A stretch of DNA of 49,217 nucleotides, taken from positions 1 through 49,217 of the forward strand of contig JAYMSP010000504.1 of NCBI GenBank assembly GCA_036897095.1, given 5' to 3'. The notes below the pieces were generated by a model, which was not told where the DNA came from, searched no databases, and saw nothing but the letters and a program-made list of their open reading frames with translations. The position numbers were made by a program, and so were the translations under genes. Below are positions 12,050 to 24,500 of this stretch, piece by piece; the first letter of the stretch is position 1, and the number at the start of each line of letters is the position of its first letter. This stretch comes from Plantago elongata. Its lineage: Eukaryota > Streptophyta > Magnoliopsida > Lamiales > Plantaginaceae.

Positions 12050-12390
12050 GTAAAACTAGACAATTTTTTCCTTTTTTTGCAACTTGACTTTAGATTAATT
12101 TTCGCGAATCTTTTTTATCCGGATTCATTAAAAACGGATCAAGTAAAAACTAGACAATAAAATGTAAAAAAAATTAATATCATATAAAAACTAGAGAATT
12201 CATTTTATATACGAGACAATATAATGTAAAAACTAGACAATTTAATGTAAAAACTAGACAATATAAATTACACCGAATGAAATTTATGTACAAGTAATAA
12301 AACTAAACAAGATCATTTATAAAATTAGACAATATAGTTACAAAACTAGATAATATATTGTAGAAAATACATACAAAAAATAGACGGTTC
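12050..12390. repeat. Degenerate tandem array of 'aaaaactagacaat' units
   Basis: About ten diverged copies of 'aaaaactagacaat', often joined by 'ataatgt' or 'ttaatgt', lie at irregular 18-45 bp spacing. They occur near 12051, 12145, 12187, 12210, 12228, 12248, 12300, 12321, 12342 and 12376. The best preserved adjacent pair is at 12228-12266. No open reading frame is present. Confidence 0.75.
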
Positions 12391-12680
12391 AACACGCAAA
12401 TGCACAACATAAAATATAACACGAAAAATTAAATAAATATTAATAAAATTAATACACATAATATTTATATAAAAACTAAACTGAGTAATCAAACTAACAT
12501 CTTAAAAGCTTGTAGTACGTGTTGGGCTTAAAAGGATTTGAATAGTTAATAGTTAAGGAACCTTTGTAAGAATAGGGAACCTTTATGACTTAATGATCTT
12601 CATATTTGGTGCGTTGGTTTTGGGTGCACACAACACAACACATACTCCAAACTGATAGATTATTTAACTCGAACCCCATT

Positions 12681-12772
12681 ATAATTATACTAACTAACTC
12701 TATCAACTCTAACCAAAATATAATTATACTAACTAACTCTAGCTGAACTATACTAACTAACTCTAACTAGAT
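12681..12772. repeat. Short tandem repeat built on 'actaactaactct'
   Basis: Three copies of 'actaactaactct' occur, each preceded by 'tat' or 'tatat' and followed by a variable 'a(t/g/a)c' segment. This is a small minisatellite-like tract in gene-free DNA. Confidence 0.75.
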
Positions 12773-13460
12773 TAAGATTATTTACATAATCTATCGCTAT
12801 GAGCATTTTTGAAGGAATATTGGGTAATTATTATTTGTTTCTTTTTGGATGATGACATTAGTTTACACTTAGATTGTACTAGTTTGATCTAGTTTAAAAG
12901 TATTGAATTTGAATTTAATACAGTGTGGTCGGAAATGTACATTTTAATTTCTTGTCAAGTTGCAAGATCAGAGTGATGGTTTATTATTTATGAACCTTCC
13001 CAAGAATATTAGAATGATATAATCACTAATCAATCAAGATTTTAACAAATATAATTATATACTTAATCAGTATAAATTTAATATTATTTGACGCTATGCA
13101 TAACAAGCGACCATATGAGGCACTTAAGTGCGATTAAATTCAATTTTACAACTTATTACCTGTAAAATTACTAAGTGTCCATTTCAACTTCACCGTCCGA
13201 TTTATACAAACTGACAACAACTTCTCTTTTTAAGCACACTATATCAGTCACATTTATCTTTATTGAAGTCACTGCACCATATCGATCGATCGAGTGGAAA
13301 TGAAGCTAAATATTACCAGTTGGTGTAAGCAAAATTGACTTGTGTATATATGATGATCATCATCAGTGGGTGTCGTGCTTCTTGCAGGACATAATTAATG
13401 TGCTAGTCAACTTGCAAAAATATGGCATATTTTTGCATCCATCACATCACTTATTCCCAC

Positions 13461-13468
13461 TATATAAA
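13461..13468 (+). promoter_or_regulatory. TATA box of the FRO gene
   Basis: TATATAAA lies 105 bp before the FRO start codon. A start site 25-35 bp downstream would give a 5' UTR of about 75 nt, normal for plants. Confidence 0.65.
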
Positions 13469-13572
13469 TCTAACATTCTCACAACATTCCATTCATCCAA
13501 AAACATCGAACCTTACTTATATTCTCTCATAGACATAAAAACTTACACTACTTCATTAGAAGAAACATAAGT

Positions 13573-16500
13573 ATGACGGAACCAAAGAGATCGGCAACAT
13601 CGTCAGCCCCGTCTCAGGGCGGAGACAACAACACGATCAGGGCCGCAATTATGGCGGTTGCGGTGGTGGTATTTTCCGGCTACTTGTTTATGTGGGTCAT
13701 GGCATCCAGTAATGTTTACAAACTCACTTGGTTGCCACAAATTCGAGCCAAAACTATTTCCACTTACTTTGGAACCAACCAAGGTACCACTAGAGGCTAG
13801 ATGTATCACTTTTGTTCAAAATTGATCATTTTTTGTACTATGAATACGGGACGGGTAGGGTAGGGATGAACCGTATCCGTGAAGTACCTATATAATCATT
13901 TTTTATTGTTACGCGAATACAAGTAGGGTTGAACCATACCTGCTAAGTCTATACATATCTAACCATGTTTGTAATCAACATGCAGGTGCAAATTTTCTGA
14001 CGTTCCCATTGCCAATCCTATTTATTGCCGTATTGGGGTGTGTGTATATACACCTTGGAAAGAAATCAACGGATAATCACAACAAAGGGTACATACACCA
14101 CCTCATTCCCCGAACTCTTTGAAATGACACATTTATTCCTGAACTACTTCTTAAATTATATATCAGTTTTGATTCTAATAAATATTAGTAAAAATTTGTT
14201 AATTTCGGAGTATCGTACCATAATATCTTTCATTATAATAAAATATTTATTTTGAGAATAATTAAAATAATTTTTATCCAACATTATTTGCAGAGCACAT
14301 GGAGCAAACAATGGAAGAATGACAACATGGAAGAGGCCATTGATTGTCAAAGGACTTGGAGTCGTGTCAAGAATTGAACTTGCGTTTTTTGTCATGTTCA
14401 TAGCACTTCTTGTTTGGAGCTACTCCAATTATTTGACCTTGAGTTTTCAAAAGATTACACCCATCACTGCTGCCAAACATGGCGAGAAAGTGTAAGACAA
14501 CTACCACCTTTTACTAGTAGTGATTTTAAATCTCATCGAAACGAAATAAAAATTATTGATTTTTCAGCTCGTCGAGATAAAATCAAGGAATTCGATACTG
14601 TTTAATAAACTCGAAAACCTTCCATGCTTGGTAAATTGTCAATTCTGTTCTAGAAACGTTGGGAAAAGTTTCTCAAAAATACTGAAACATATCTTGTAAT
14701 CAAGTTTTGTATATATAATCCATGATTTCTAAATATTGAGTATAATGGAGCAGGTGGGAATTGAAGCTCGACTCGGCGGCACTCCGCCTAGGGCTGGTCG
14801 GGAACATAGCATTGTCATTCTTGTTCTTCCCGGTTACACGTGGCTCGTCGATCTTGCCGTTATTTGGACTGACATCGGAGTCGAGCATCAAGTATCACAT
14901 ATGGTTAGGGCATATTGTTATGACTTTATTCACGGTTCATGGCCTCTGTTACATTGTCTTGTGGGCTGCTACGCATCAAATATCTGAGGTACTGCCATAT
15001 AATTTCACATACTTGTATTGTATAGTTTACTTTTAAAATTGGCACGAATAATAATCACAAAGTAGTATATAATGATCTCCTTTCTACACAAGTCAACAGC
15101 AGCCCATAACATGGTTCTTTTGCTCTCACCACTATAGAGTAACATGGTCATGAATTATTTCTTTCTTTCCTTAATTTGATTTCATTATTTTATTGTCAAA
15201 CTCTCACACGTTTCATTAATCTTAAGAGGTTACCACTTACACATCTTTTAATAGAATATACGAAGTTTATAAGAAATGAGGGTGTGCACTGGTTACCTTT
15301 AATATTTAAAAAAGAATCTGCACGACCCATACGAAAGTATGAATATTATTACTTCCACATCCAAGAAATATAACATAGATTGACACTCACAATTTAGAAA
15401 ATTACACTTCTATTAGTGATTGAAACATGTAAAATATGATCTACTTTGGGTATTTAGATAAAGATGGAATTATATAATATTAAAATATTTGGCTCTTTCA
15501 CGTCTGGATTAATATTTATCCTAAAATAAAAATAAAATAAAAAATCATTCATACTCAAGTGGTCTCACTCAAAAAGTTGAAATCGACATTTCAGGTAATG
15601 GAAAGTTCATATAAATGATTAAATTATATACATGTAAGTTCGACATATTAGATGAGATATAATGTTTTGGTATGTAAATATGTTTTAGGAATATTCAGTT
15701 GATTTTGTGGTGTATTTCAGATGTTGAAGTGGGATAAAACTGGAGTTTCCAATGTAGCAGGAGAGTTATCTTTATTGGCAGGATTATTTCTCTGGGCAAC
15801 AACGTTCCCAAAAATCAGGAGAAAAATGTTTGAGCTCTTCTTTTACACTCACCATCTCTACACTCTGTTTATGTTCTTCTTCGTCATGCACGTCGGCTAT
15901 AGTTACGCCACCTTGATGCTTCCCGGTTTCTTCCTCTTCATTATCGACCGATACATACGATTCTTGCAATCGAGAAGAGGAGTCCGCCTCATGTCTGCCA
16001 GGGTTCTGCCATGTGAAACTGTTGAGCTCAACTTTTCAAAATCTGCAGGTTTGTAGACTAAATGTGCAGTACCTAATTATTTGGCTTCACTGCTGCCAGT
16101 CTGCCACGATCCGCTGAGATTCCAAATCGAATAATTTAATGATTGATTTGATTTTTTTCAATTCCTTACAGGTTTAAGCTACACTCCAACAAGCATCATG
16201 TTTGTGAACATACCGAGCCTTTCCAAGCTACAATGGCATCCTTTTACAATTAGTTCCAGCAGTAATTTGGAATCTGATAAGCTCAGTGTCATTATCAAGA
16301 AGGAAGGAAGTTGGTCTACGAAACTCTACCAATTGATCGGTTCCCCATCATCGATTGATCGTCTTGATGTCTCAGTTGAAGGCCCTTACGGCCCTGCTTC
16401 AACTGATTTCTTAAGGTAAGCAATAGCCTCCTCTCGGTAATACATGAAAGCATGAAATACACAAACAGTGCTCCGTTAGTTTCTTACATTTTGACCCGTT

Positions 16501-17578
16501 GGAGTTAAATTGGCTCACTCAACGTTAAGCTTTAGTAAATAATCGAAGAGACTGATGAATTCTGTTTCTGCAGGCATGATTTATTGGTGATGATTAGTGG
16601 AGGAAGCGGCATCACACCTTTCATCTCCATCATTCGAGATCTTATTCATACAAGCGAGACGCTGAAACTCAAGACCCCAAAAGTCCTCCTCATAACCGCC
16701 TTCAAGAGCGCTACGGAACTAACCATGTTAGACCTGATCCTCCCCATCACCGGTGCACCTTCTAAGTTCGAGAATCTGGAAGTGCAAATCGAGGCATATG
16801 TAACAAGAGAAGAACAACCATCCACACAAGAAAAGAAGACGATTCGGACAATGTGGTTCAAGCCTCATCCATCTGATGCACCAATCACTCCTGTATTAGG
16901 GAAAAACAATTGGCTCTGGCTCGCTGTTGTAATCTCATCATCATTCGTGATATACCTCATCTCCATCGGTCTCCTGACACGATACTACATTTATCCGATT
17001 GATAAAAACAGTAACAAGATATACTCTCTAGCATCAAGATCTGTGTTGCACATATTGTTCCTATGCAGCAGCATTGTTATTGTGGGTACCACAGCTTTTC
17101 TATGGAACAAGAGCAAGAATGGAAAAGAGACGGTACAGATTCAGAACATGGAGGGGGCAACTCCCATGGCCTCACCGAACTCGTGGTACTACAATGCTGA
17201 TCGAGAACTAGAGAGCTTACCTGAGCAGTCACTCTCACAATCTATCAACGTCCATTATGGTGAACGACCAGACCTGAAAAGTAAGTGTTTTTAAGATTCG
17301 TTTATATATTTTACCAGCTGCAGCAGCAGTTTGCTGCTTCAGCAGGGTTTTTTTTACCCGGATTCACTGGTAAAGATGGTCTTACATTTTTCATATCTAA
17401 CAAAATTGACATCCATAAAATCGTGTGTTTCTGTGTAGGATTTCTGTTCGAGCGCAAGGAATCAAGCGTGGGAGTTCTTGTCTGCGGACCAAAGAAGATG
17501 AGGCATGAGGTTGCGAAGATATGTTCATCTGGTTTATCAGCTAATCTGCATTTTGAAAATATCAGCTTCAGCTGGTGA
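13573..17578 (+). CDS. FRO: Ferric-chelate reductase (FRO2-like), 8 exons
   Basis: The product is a membrane flavocytochrome that passes electrons from NADPH through FAD and two hemes to Fe(III) or Cu(II) chelates, allowing metal uptake. Exons: 13573-13783, 13986-14088, 14294-14491, 14754-14988, 15721-16048, 16172-16415, 16574-17280, 17439-17578. All junctions are GT-AG and in phase, giving 721 aa, the usual family length. After an N-terminal membrane segment (about 26-45), heme-ligand His pairs are visible at H219/H233 and H293/H306. The FAD motif HPFTIS starts at H381, the NADPH motif GGSGITP at about 449, and CGPKKM at 690-695. Two further membrane spans lie in exon 7. The C-terminus ENISFSW is typical of FRO2-class proteins. 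I infer a plasma-membrane enzyme, but the paralogue cannot be fixed from sequence alone. The coding region shows no damage. Confidence 0.95.
13784..13985 (+). other. FRO intron 1 with GC-richer repeat-like segment
   Basis: About 13843-13960 holds two loosely similar units containing 'gggtaggg' / 'agtagggttgaacc' and 'gtatccg' / 'catacc'. They stand out from the AT-rich introns and recall the 'gggt'-rich tract at 18360-18550. The origin is unknown. Confidence 0.35.
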
Positions 17579-17859
17579 TGGGTTTGGTTATATACATCTT
17601 CGGTTCATATTTTGTGTAATTTTGCCTTTTCTTTTTCCTTTCTAATTTTTGTTTGGTGGTTTGATCTTGTGGTTATTGGTATATGTTTCTCATATCTTAC
17701 CATACATGGAAGATAAATTGTAATTTAGATGTAAAAATGTAAACATTATCAAATAAATAATAATACCATGAGTTTTGTTACAACTACAATGTAGTTTTCA
17801 GTTTTTTATTTGTCTAAATTTATGAGTACAAAAATAAGGGGAGAAGTATACTCATTTAA

Positions 17860-17990
17860 GGCACGGTTATGTTCATTCAAACGGAATATAACTGATCTGA
17901 TATGTAGTATAAAAATGAACTAATCAGAACTAAACTAAATAAATCTGGACTAAATTGAAATTAATGAGTTCTCCGAGTAAGAACACACTC
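17860..17990. mobile_element. Tourist-like MITE, copy 1
   Basis: This 131-bp AT-rich element is flanked by TAA (17857-17859 and 17991-17993), the 3-bp duplication of PIF/Harbinger-type elements. Its ends are loosely inverted (ggcacggttatgttc / gagtgtgttctt on the reverse strand). The core 'tgtagtataaaaatg' is shared with 30187-30311. It lies between the convergent 3' ends of FRO and RIC1. Confidence 0.6.
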
Positions 17991-18359
17991 TAAGTTTCAT
18001 ATTTTCACATCAAATTAGTGTACATTAGTCAGATATCCTGTCAGGAATCAGCTAGGGATAGATAGGTAATGTATTTGGATCTATTCCATTTGTATAAAAG
18101 GATCATATTCCACCGTATCATCAATATAAACACGTAACTTGAAAAGTAGCATTTCTTGCATATTGTTCAAAGCATCCCATATATACCCAAGCTGAAGTCA
18201 TGATAGATTACTTTGTACAGTGTTACAGTTTGAAGAGAAGATAACATTATTATGATGTCAAACAAATGTACTTTCCTTCAATTGTTTTAAGATATATACA
18301 AAGAAAATTATATTAATTCAACATATCTAAGCCAAATTCAAACATCCCTTCATAAGTTG

Positions 18360-18550
18360 GGTATTCATGGGATCCGGGTATCAACTAAACTCTCCCAGAC
18401 CCGACCCAATCCGACCTGGCCCGAATATTCATACAAAATTCCGGGAATATATATAACGGGGACCCGATAACGAAGCACCGGATCGGAATTTTTCTCGATA
18501 AGGTAGGGTTGGGTCAGGAATGGGGATTGCCTGAACCTTACAGCCACAGT
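18360..18550. repeat. GC-richer 'gggt/accc' tract next to the RIC1 stop codon
   Basis: Dense words such as 'ccgggtatc', 'cccgaccc', 'gggacccg' and 'gggttgggtc' lie in otherwise AT-rich DNA and end about 15 bp from the RIC1 stop, so they fall in its likely 3' UTR. A 60-codon minus-strand frame here has no recognisable protein features. It is probably transposon-derived, family unknown. Confidence 0.45.
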
Positions 18551-18565
18551 GCCACCCCTCTGGTT

Positions 18566-21500
18566 TCATGCTTCTGCAGCATTAACAGTTGAGGATAGCT
18601 TGTCCTCCAACTCTTCAAGCAAATCCTGATACTCAGCAAAAGCTTCATGTGCCTTAACAACAATGCATAGTGGTCAGAATAAGGTTAATACTCCAAACAC
18701 ATTTTTGAGAAAGTAGATTGAATCAAATCCATACCTGTATTGTTATGTTGTAAGCTTGCCATAGTCGTAAATCATGTCTAAACAAATCAAAGAGGACCTG
18801 CAAAGTAAGTACACTACACGTTAACAAGATAAGTACTAGTAACTTCGGCAGGGAACATGATGACAAATATTTGAAGGAATACACTGAAAATTTGACCGCT
18901 TCATGCTAAACTAGGCTCATATGCATGAAATGGTTTATTATGCATGGAATAAGTTTTTATGAAGGAATTTCAACTATACCTCAGAACGCCTTAACAATGT
19001 GGCTAAGACCACTATCCACTCTTTAAACTTGACTGAGCACATGTGCGACAAGAGGAATTCTGCATCCAAACGGCTTTGCAACGTACTCATTTGAAGCTGC
19101 ACATGAATGAAAAACAAAAAAAAAGAAAAACGTGAACAGTAGGAGTATATAGACATCTCAGCAGGAAAAAGTGAACCCTTTCTGGTGTTCCGTAAAAACT
19201 GAATCTCAGGAACTTGCTGAGATTTTATGTTTGGGCAATCATAACGAACACTTTCTTCATAATAACATTGACAGGGAAAAGAAAAACTGAAAATTCTGAA
19301 TGACAAATAACAACTATAACTAGATAGTACATACCTTCTGTCCTATCAGTTGAAGCCCGGATGCAAAGTTCTCCAGACTAGCACTTCCATATCTCTCACG
19401 TTGAAGATACTCCTATAATGTGTGTATCAGGCATCTAAAGCTTTAAGGATGATTCAGATGAAATTCAGAATGAGATCAAAGTAATAGATGCATACCACTA
19501 GATCAAATTGTGTGCCCTTGACAAATGCAACAAGCTTCGAAAGCTCCTTTCCAGACATCAGATAACTGGCATGGCTTTCAAGAATATTTTTAACAGAAGC
19601 AATATGTGCGTTCGGCTCTTTGAATGAGGAGCTGTTACATATTGAAAAGGAGAAGAAAAGTCTAGAGACATCAATAAACCAGATAAAAAAGGCAGAATGC
19701 AAAGTCAAATTAGACCAAGCATTACCTTTTTGTATCCTCAGATTGCTTCCTAAAACTGGAAGGAAAAAGAAAATAGCCCAAGAATCTTGGAGAGAGCCTA
19801 TCGGAGTCCGTACTGCTCGGTTCATAATCCCTTCCTGATCTTAGAAGAAACCTCACCTAAAGACCAAAAGGGTTCCAAAAAAGTCAGCACTGTTATGACA
19901 TCATGAATTTTGAAGAAGTGATTAGATTCGTACCAGCTCTCCAGCAAGTTCATACAGAGATTCGTCAAGTGTGGCCTAAATAACAGAACCAAATGTCAGA
20001 AATAAATACTTGATTACTGGCAAAGAATAGAAAAGGAAGTGCTAGTGGCCCCATGTCTGATTTGCAAAGCAAGTTGACATGTAGTAGACATGTCGTTTGA
20101 GCAGGGACCTTAAAATTACATTAGATATTAATATCTGTGAGCAATTTACTGCCAAATCAATGCTTCCTTTTAGATCAATGTAGCTTTTAGGGAGTGAGTT
20201 ACACACCCACAAAGTGGGATCACATGAAGACCTTGAAAAAAGAAAAAGGAACCTGTTCCTATAGTTTGACAGCTTTCGTTAGTCATTTAACTTGTGGATT
20301 TTGATGGAGAGTGCCTTGATAAACCAACAAAATCACATACAAAAGCTTCCATTAAAGACCTCTGAAGCAACTATAGCAAGTTGACACCTTTGTGACTAGT
20401 GACTGCACATGAGCCTAAACTTTGACACACACAGAGGATAATTACCTGCAATAAACGCAAGGCACAATACTGACTCACAGCAGGACCTTCAAGCTTAGCA
20501 ATAACCTGCGACAATAGAAATTAACATGCATATTCAGCAAAAAAGCGTCATACAAAAGCTGCAGACTCGTAACACAGTTTCCTGCATTATCTTTCATTTT
20601 TCAGTATGCATACATCAAATGATCAATCTGACTTTCTTTGAATACTATTACACAACTTTAAAAGGCCAATAATCTTTGTAGTGGTCACACGATTTGGACA
20701 TGTGACGACCAAAGAACAGACAGGGGAGCTTGTACAAGAATTCTGCTCAATGGAGCAGAGAAAGAGAAAGTGAAGTTAATTTGTCCCAGCCATCTGTTGC
20801 ACGTACATAGTCTTTTTGAAAAAAAACAAGAAAATGTTTTTATGAGTAATCATGTAAAAATATGAAATACAATAACACTAGAATAGTATAATAATGCATG
20901 TTAGGGAATCGATATAAATGGATGAATTTCACCACTCAAACTTCAAGCCCATGGAAGAGATGGATTCATTCAGTGACCACAGGAACTGAGCAAACTAACA
21001 TACATGATGTATGGTTGTGAAGTTTGATACTATAATCTTCTGGAGTGTAGATGACACTTACAAGTATATAGCATGCTGCAGTGCGGTACCATCTTCTTTG
21101 GAAGCATTCTTCAAACAGCCTAAGATCAATAAAAATTATCTAAATGGCAAAGCAATTGCATGTAGAAGCTTTTGGGTAAAATAAGACTACGCTTTATTTT
21201 CAAGTAAAATAAACAAAATCCAAACAACGTAATAAAGTCCAGCCACATCTTGATGTCTTTTTTCTTTGAATTGATGTTTGATAGGAAAGTTGGAGAGTTT
21301 CAAATTTCTCTCTGGAAATATACAAGCCATGTTGACGGAACCAAGGATATATTAGGATATTATTTAGTATTTTTCGCCATTGAATATTAGACCAAATGCA
21401 TCAATTGATTATTACTAGATCATAAACAGAGAGTGAACTAGCAGTTGATTTGATAAACGGAGCAATATCAATTTTGGAATCGAATGCATGAAACAAATTC

Positions 21501-24500
21501 TGTAACTACTGCAGTAATATTAGTACAACTTAAAACCTACATACCCATTCAATCTAGGTATATTTTACGGAAACATTTCAACTGTCATGGTATATAATCA
21601 AAACACATACTCTGTTGTTCTGCCTGCTGCAGAAAATAGATCTGCCCAATGTCGGCCATCAGTTTTCCGTGCAACGCTAACGACAACATCATAGTACTCG
21701 GGGAAGTTTCTGATCAGATCACAGGTCTTCTCCAAAAGAGAAATAGCAGAATTGACATTTTTTGCTTGGCTTTTGCTCGAATTTTGGCTGTAGGAAATAG
21801 TTAAAACCATTAAGGGAACTAACATTAAGTCTCAGAAGCATTTTAGAGAAAAAGAAGGTAATATCAATCCTAGAACAAGAAACTCGGCAATATGTATATA
21901 CATATGTTCACATTCATCGTTGTCAAGGAACAAAATGCACATAGATAACACACGTCACACAAATGATAAATTAAAAGAAATTAGGGAGTATGGGCTACTC
22001 GAAGAATCAAGGGATCTCAATAGCATGTTTAAACAGACTATGACGTATTAATCCAATATATAGGTTCAAATATGACTTAACACCGGGAATAAAGAACAGG
22101 ATCACCTGTTTGTTTAATCGTACCTAACAAGTACTTCTCACATAAAATAGTTCCTCTCTTCCATACTCTCAGATAAAATGGCTCAAATACAGTTGCTTAA
22201 CAGGACATGTTGTTACCAAACTTATGGGTGGTTATTTTTAAGCTTCAAGAGAGAACAGGCCGAGGGAGGATCATCATGTCCATAATATAAAATTGAAACT
22301 AAAAGAGAAGTTAGCAATACAACATTGTCCCCGAGACTTGCTTAATTGACCCAAAGTTGAAATAGGGTTCTTGAGTTTTTTGGCTACTGAAATGCAACTA
22401 TGTATAGAACAGATAGGTGAGAATTGTGAGATAAAGATGAAAGTATATTTTACAAGATAGAAGTACCTTGAAATTTCAGCATCAAAAACTGTAAACAGAA
22501 GCCATTCAAGACAGTGAGAAAAGTGTGGCTTTTCCTCTGATAATCGAGCTAGGCGTAGAGCTTCTTCCCTCTTGTCCCTCTGCAAATCTCATAATCATTT
22601 GACATCACTTTCAGATGATAGAATAATCTAGGGAATTTCATTTCACAAAGTGGTACTTTCACATATATTGTGTGCCAATACAAGACTACAATTACAAATA
22701 GCAACTTCAAAAGCCATGGGATGATATGAAGCTGGTAGGGGGTCAGAACTTCAGATCCCCTATACTACACCTTTTTCCCCAACAACCCCTCCTTCCAGAC
22801 ATACATAATTTGGACTAGATCAGAACAAGGTTTCAGTGGGCTGCTCAATTCACTGAGACCACGTAGACGAGACAGGTGAAGATGGAAATTTACAGTCACA
22901 AAAACAAAGTGGTTTCCTTTTTTATACATAACTCAATTTCTTGAATTGAAAGTTAACGCTGCTAATTGAATCTATATATAGAGATGAAAGAGAGTTCAGG
23001 ATTTGAAATTGCAAATTTGCAATGATCATTAAAAAGAGCAGAACATAACAGTAGTTTGAAACAAATTCTATCATTGCTTCCTATTAAACTCGAGCCAAAT
23101 CTACAATGTTTGTGATATTAGGAATATTTCACTGGATTAAATGTTTGCCCTGGTGCATTGCTTGTTCCAAGAAACCTCATCATCTGAAAATCCAAGTATC
23201 ACTAAACAACCAGATGGAACGTATATCGGTATATTATTTTATTTAAGCTCTTGTTGCTCTGTATCTCCTATTCAGAAAAGACTATCCACAAAGTCACTTG
23301 TTCAGTCATTTTCCCATTGACATACGGAAGTTGTTTGACCAGTGTGTGAAAGAAGTCAGGTGTACCGGGGGGGGGGGGGGGGGGGGGGTTGGGTTGTTTA
23401 TTACTAGACGAATACTCGGTTCAAACTTCAAATTACCTATGGGCCTTAGTCCTGGAAGAGAAAGAATTCAACATATTTTTGCTTGATGCACTGATGATAT
23501 TTCCGAATGAGTTGATGGTGCTGCTGAGTGCAGACCTATTGTTCATATACGTACAATAATATAGAGCAGCCTATTTTTTTCCAGTGGACCTCATTAAAGA
23601 TATCATTCATAGATGAGTAACTAAACGGGACCAGGAGAAAAGCATTTGGTTGAAGAACAGTGCTAACTCTTGGTTTCAGAAGAAGTGATAATTGACATGC
23701 AAAGATAAATTGTAATAAATTGCCAGCTTAAAAGCTTGAGGACGATTTGTACCTGAAGGAGATGTCGGAGCAGACAATGCAATATGGTTTGAGCTTGAGG
23801 TGATGGCTCAAAACAAGGGAATTCTGTACAGGCTGAAAATGACATTCTTTGGGAAACGCCAACTACAACACCAGCATTTGGAAGTAAACCAAGTGGGTAA
23901 ACCTCACGATCAAATTCCAGCTCTGGGTCCAACTAAGATATCACAATATCATTAATTCAGGTGATGCAAATAAATAATGCAATTAAAACTTACTTCATTT
24001 GAGAGTACTCAAATAAACATCACATAGAGACATAGTGGAAAAATTATTAGTCACACCTAAATGTAGACCTGTTCATAAATTACTGAAGCATTTATTACAA
24101 TTGATCACTCAGCAGATTAGTTTCAGAATCTTATGTTACTAATACGAACTTTATGCTCGAATCTAAATGGCAAATTTAGAAGATCAACACATAACATATC
24201 TTTATTTGATACAATACACACAAACAATATATACACAAACACACACTTCTCATATATACCTGCAAAAAGTCTTCCTGCTTAAAAGGATCAACTCCTGGAG
24301 ATGGGTACCAAACCTGCAGATGAGCTTCAACCAATAACTGTATCGTACATGTCAAGTAGAATTGACAATCATTTGCAAAGAGAAATAGTGGCCATTGAAA
24401 CTGTTACCTGCATCCCTCGGTGACCATAGTCCAACCAGGAAACTTCCTCAATTAAATTTGTTTTTTCCTCTGTTTGACCGCAAGTAACCCAGAATAACTC

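Noticed and set aside
13340-13570. 76-codon frame just upstream of the FRO start
   Set aside because: It spans the TATA box and 5' UTR of FRO and has no protein-like features.
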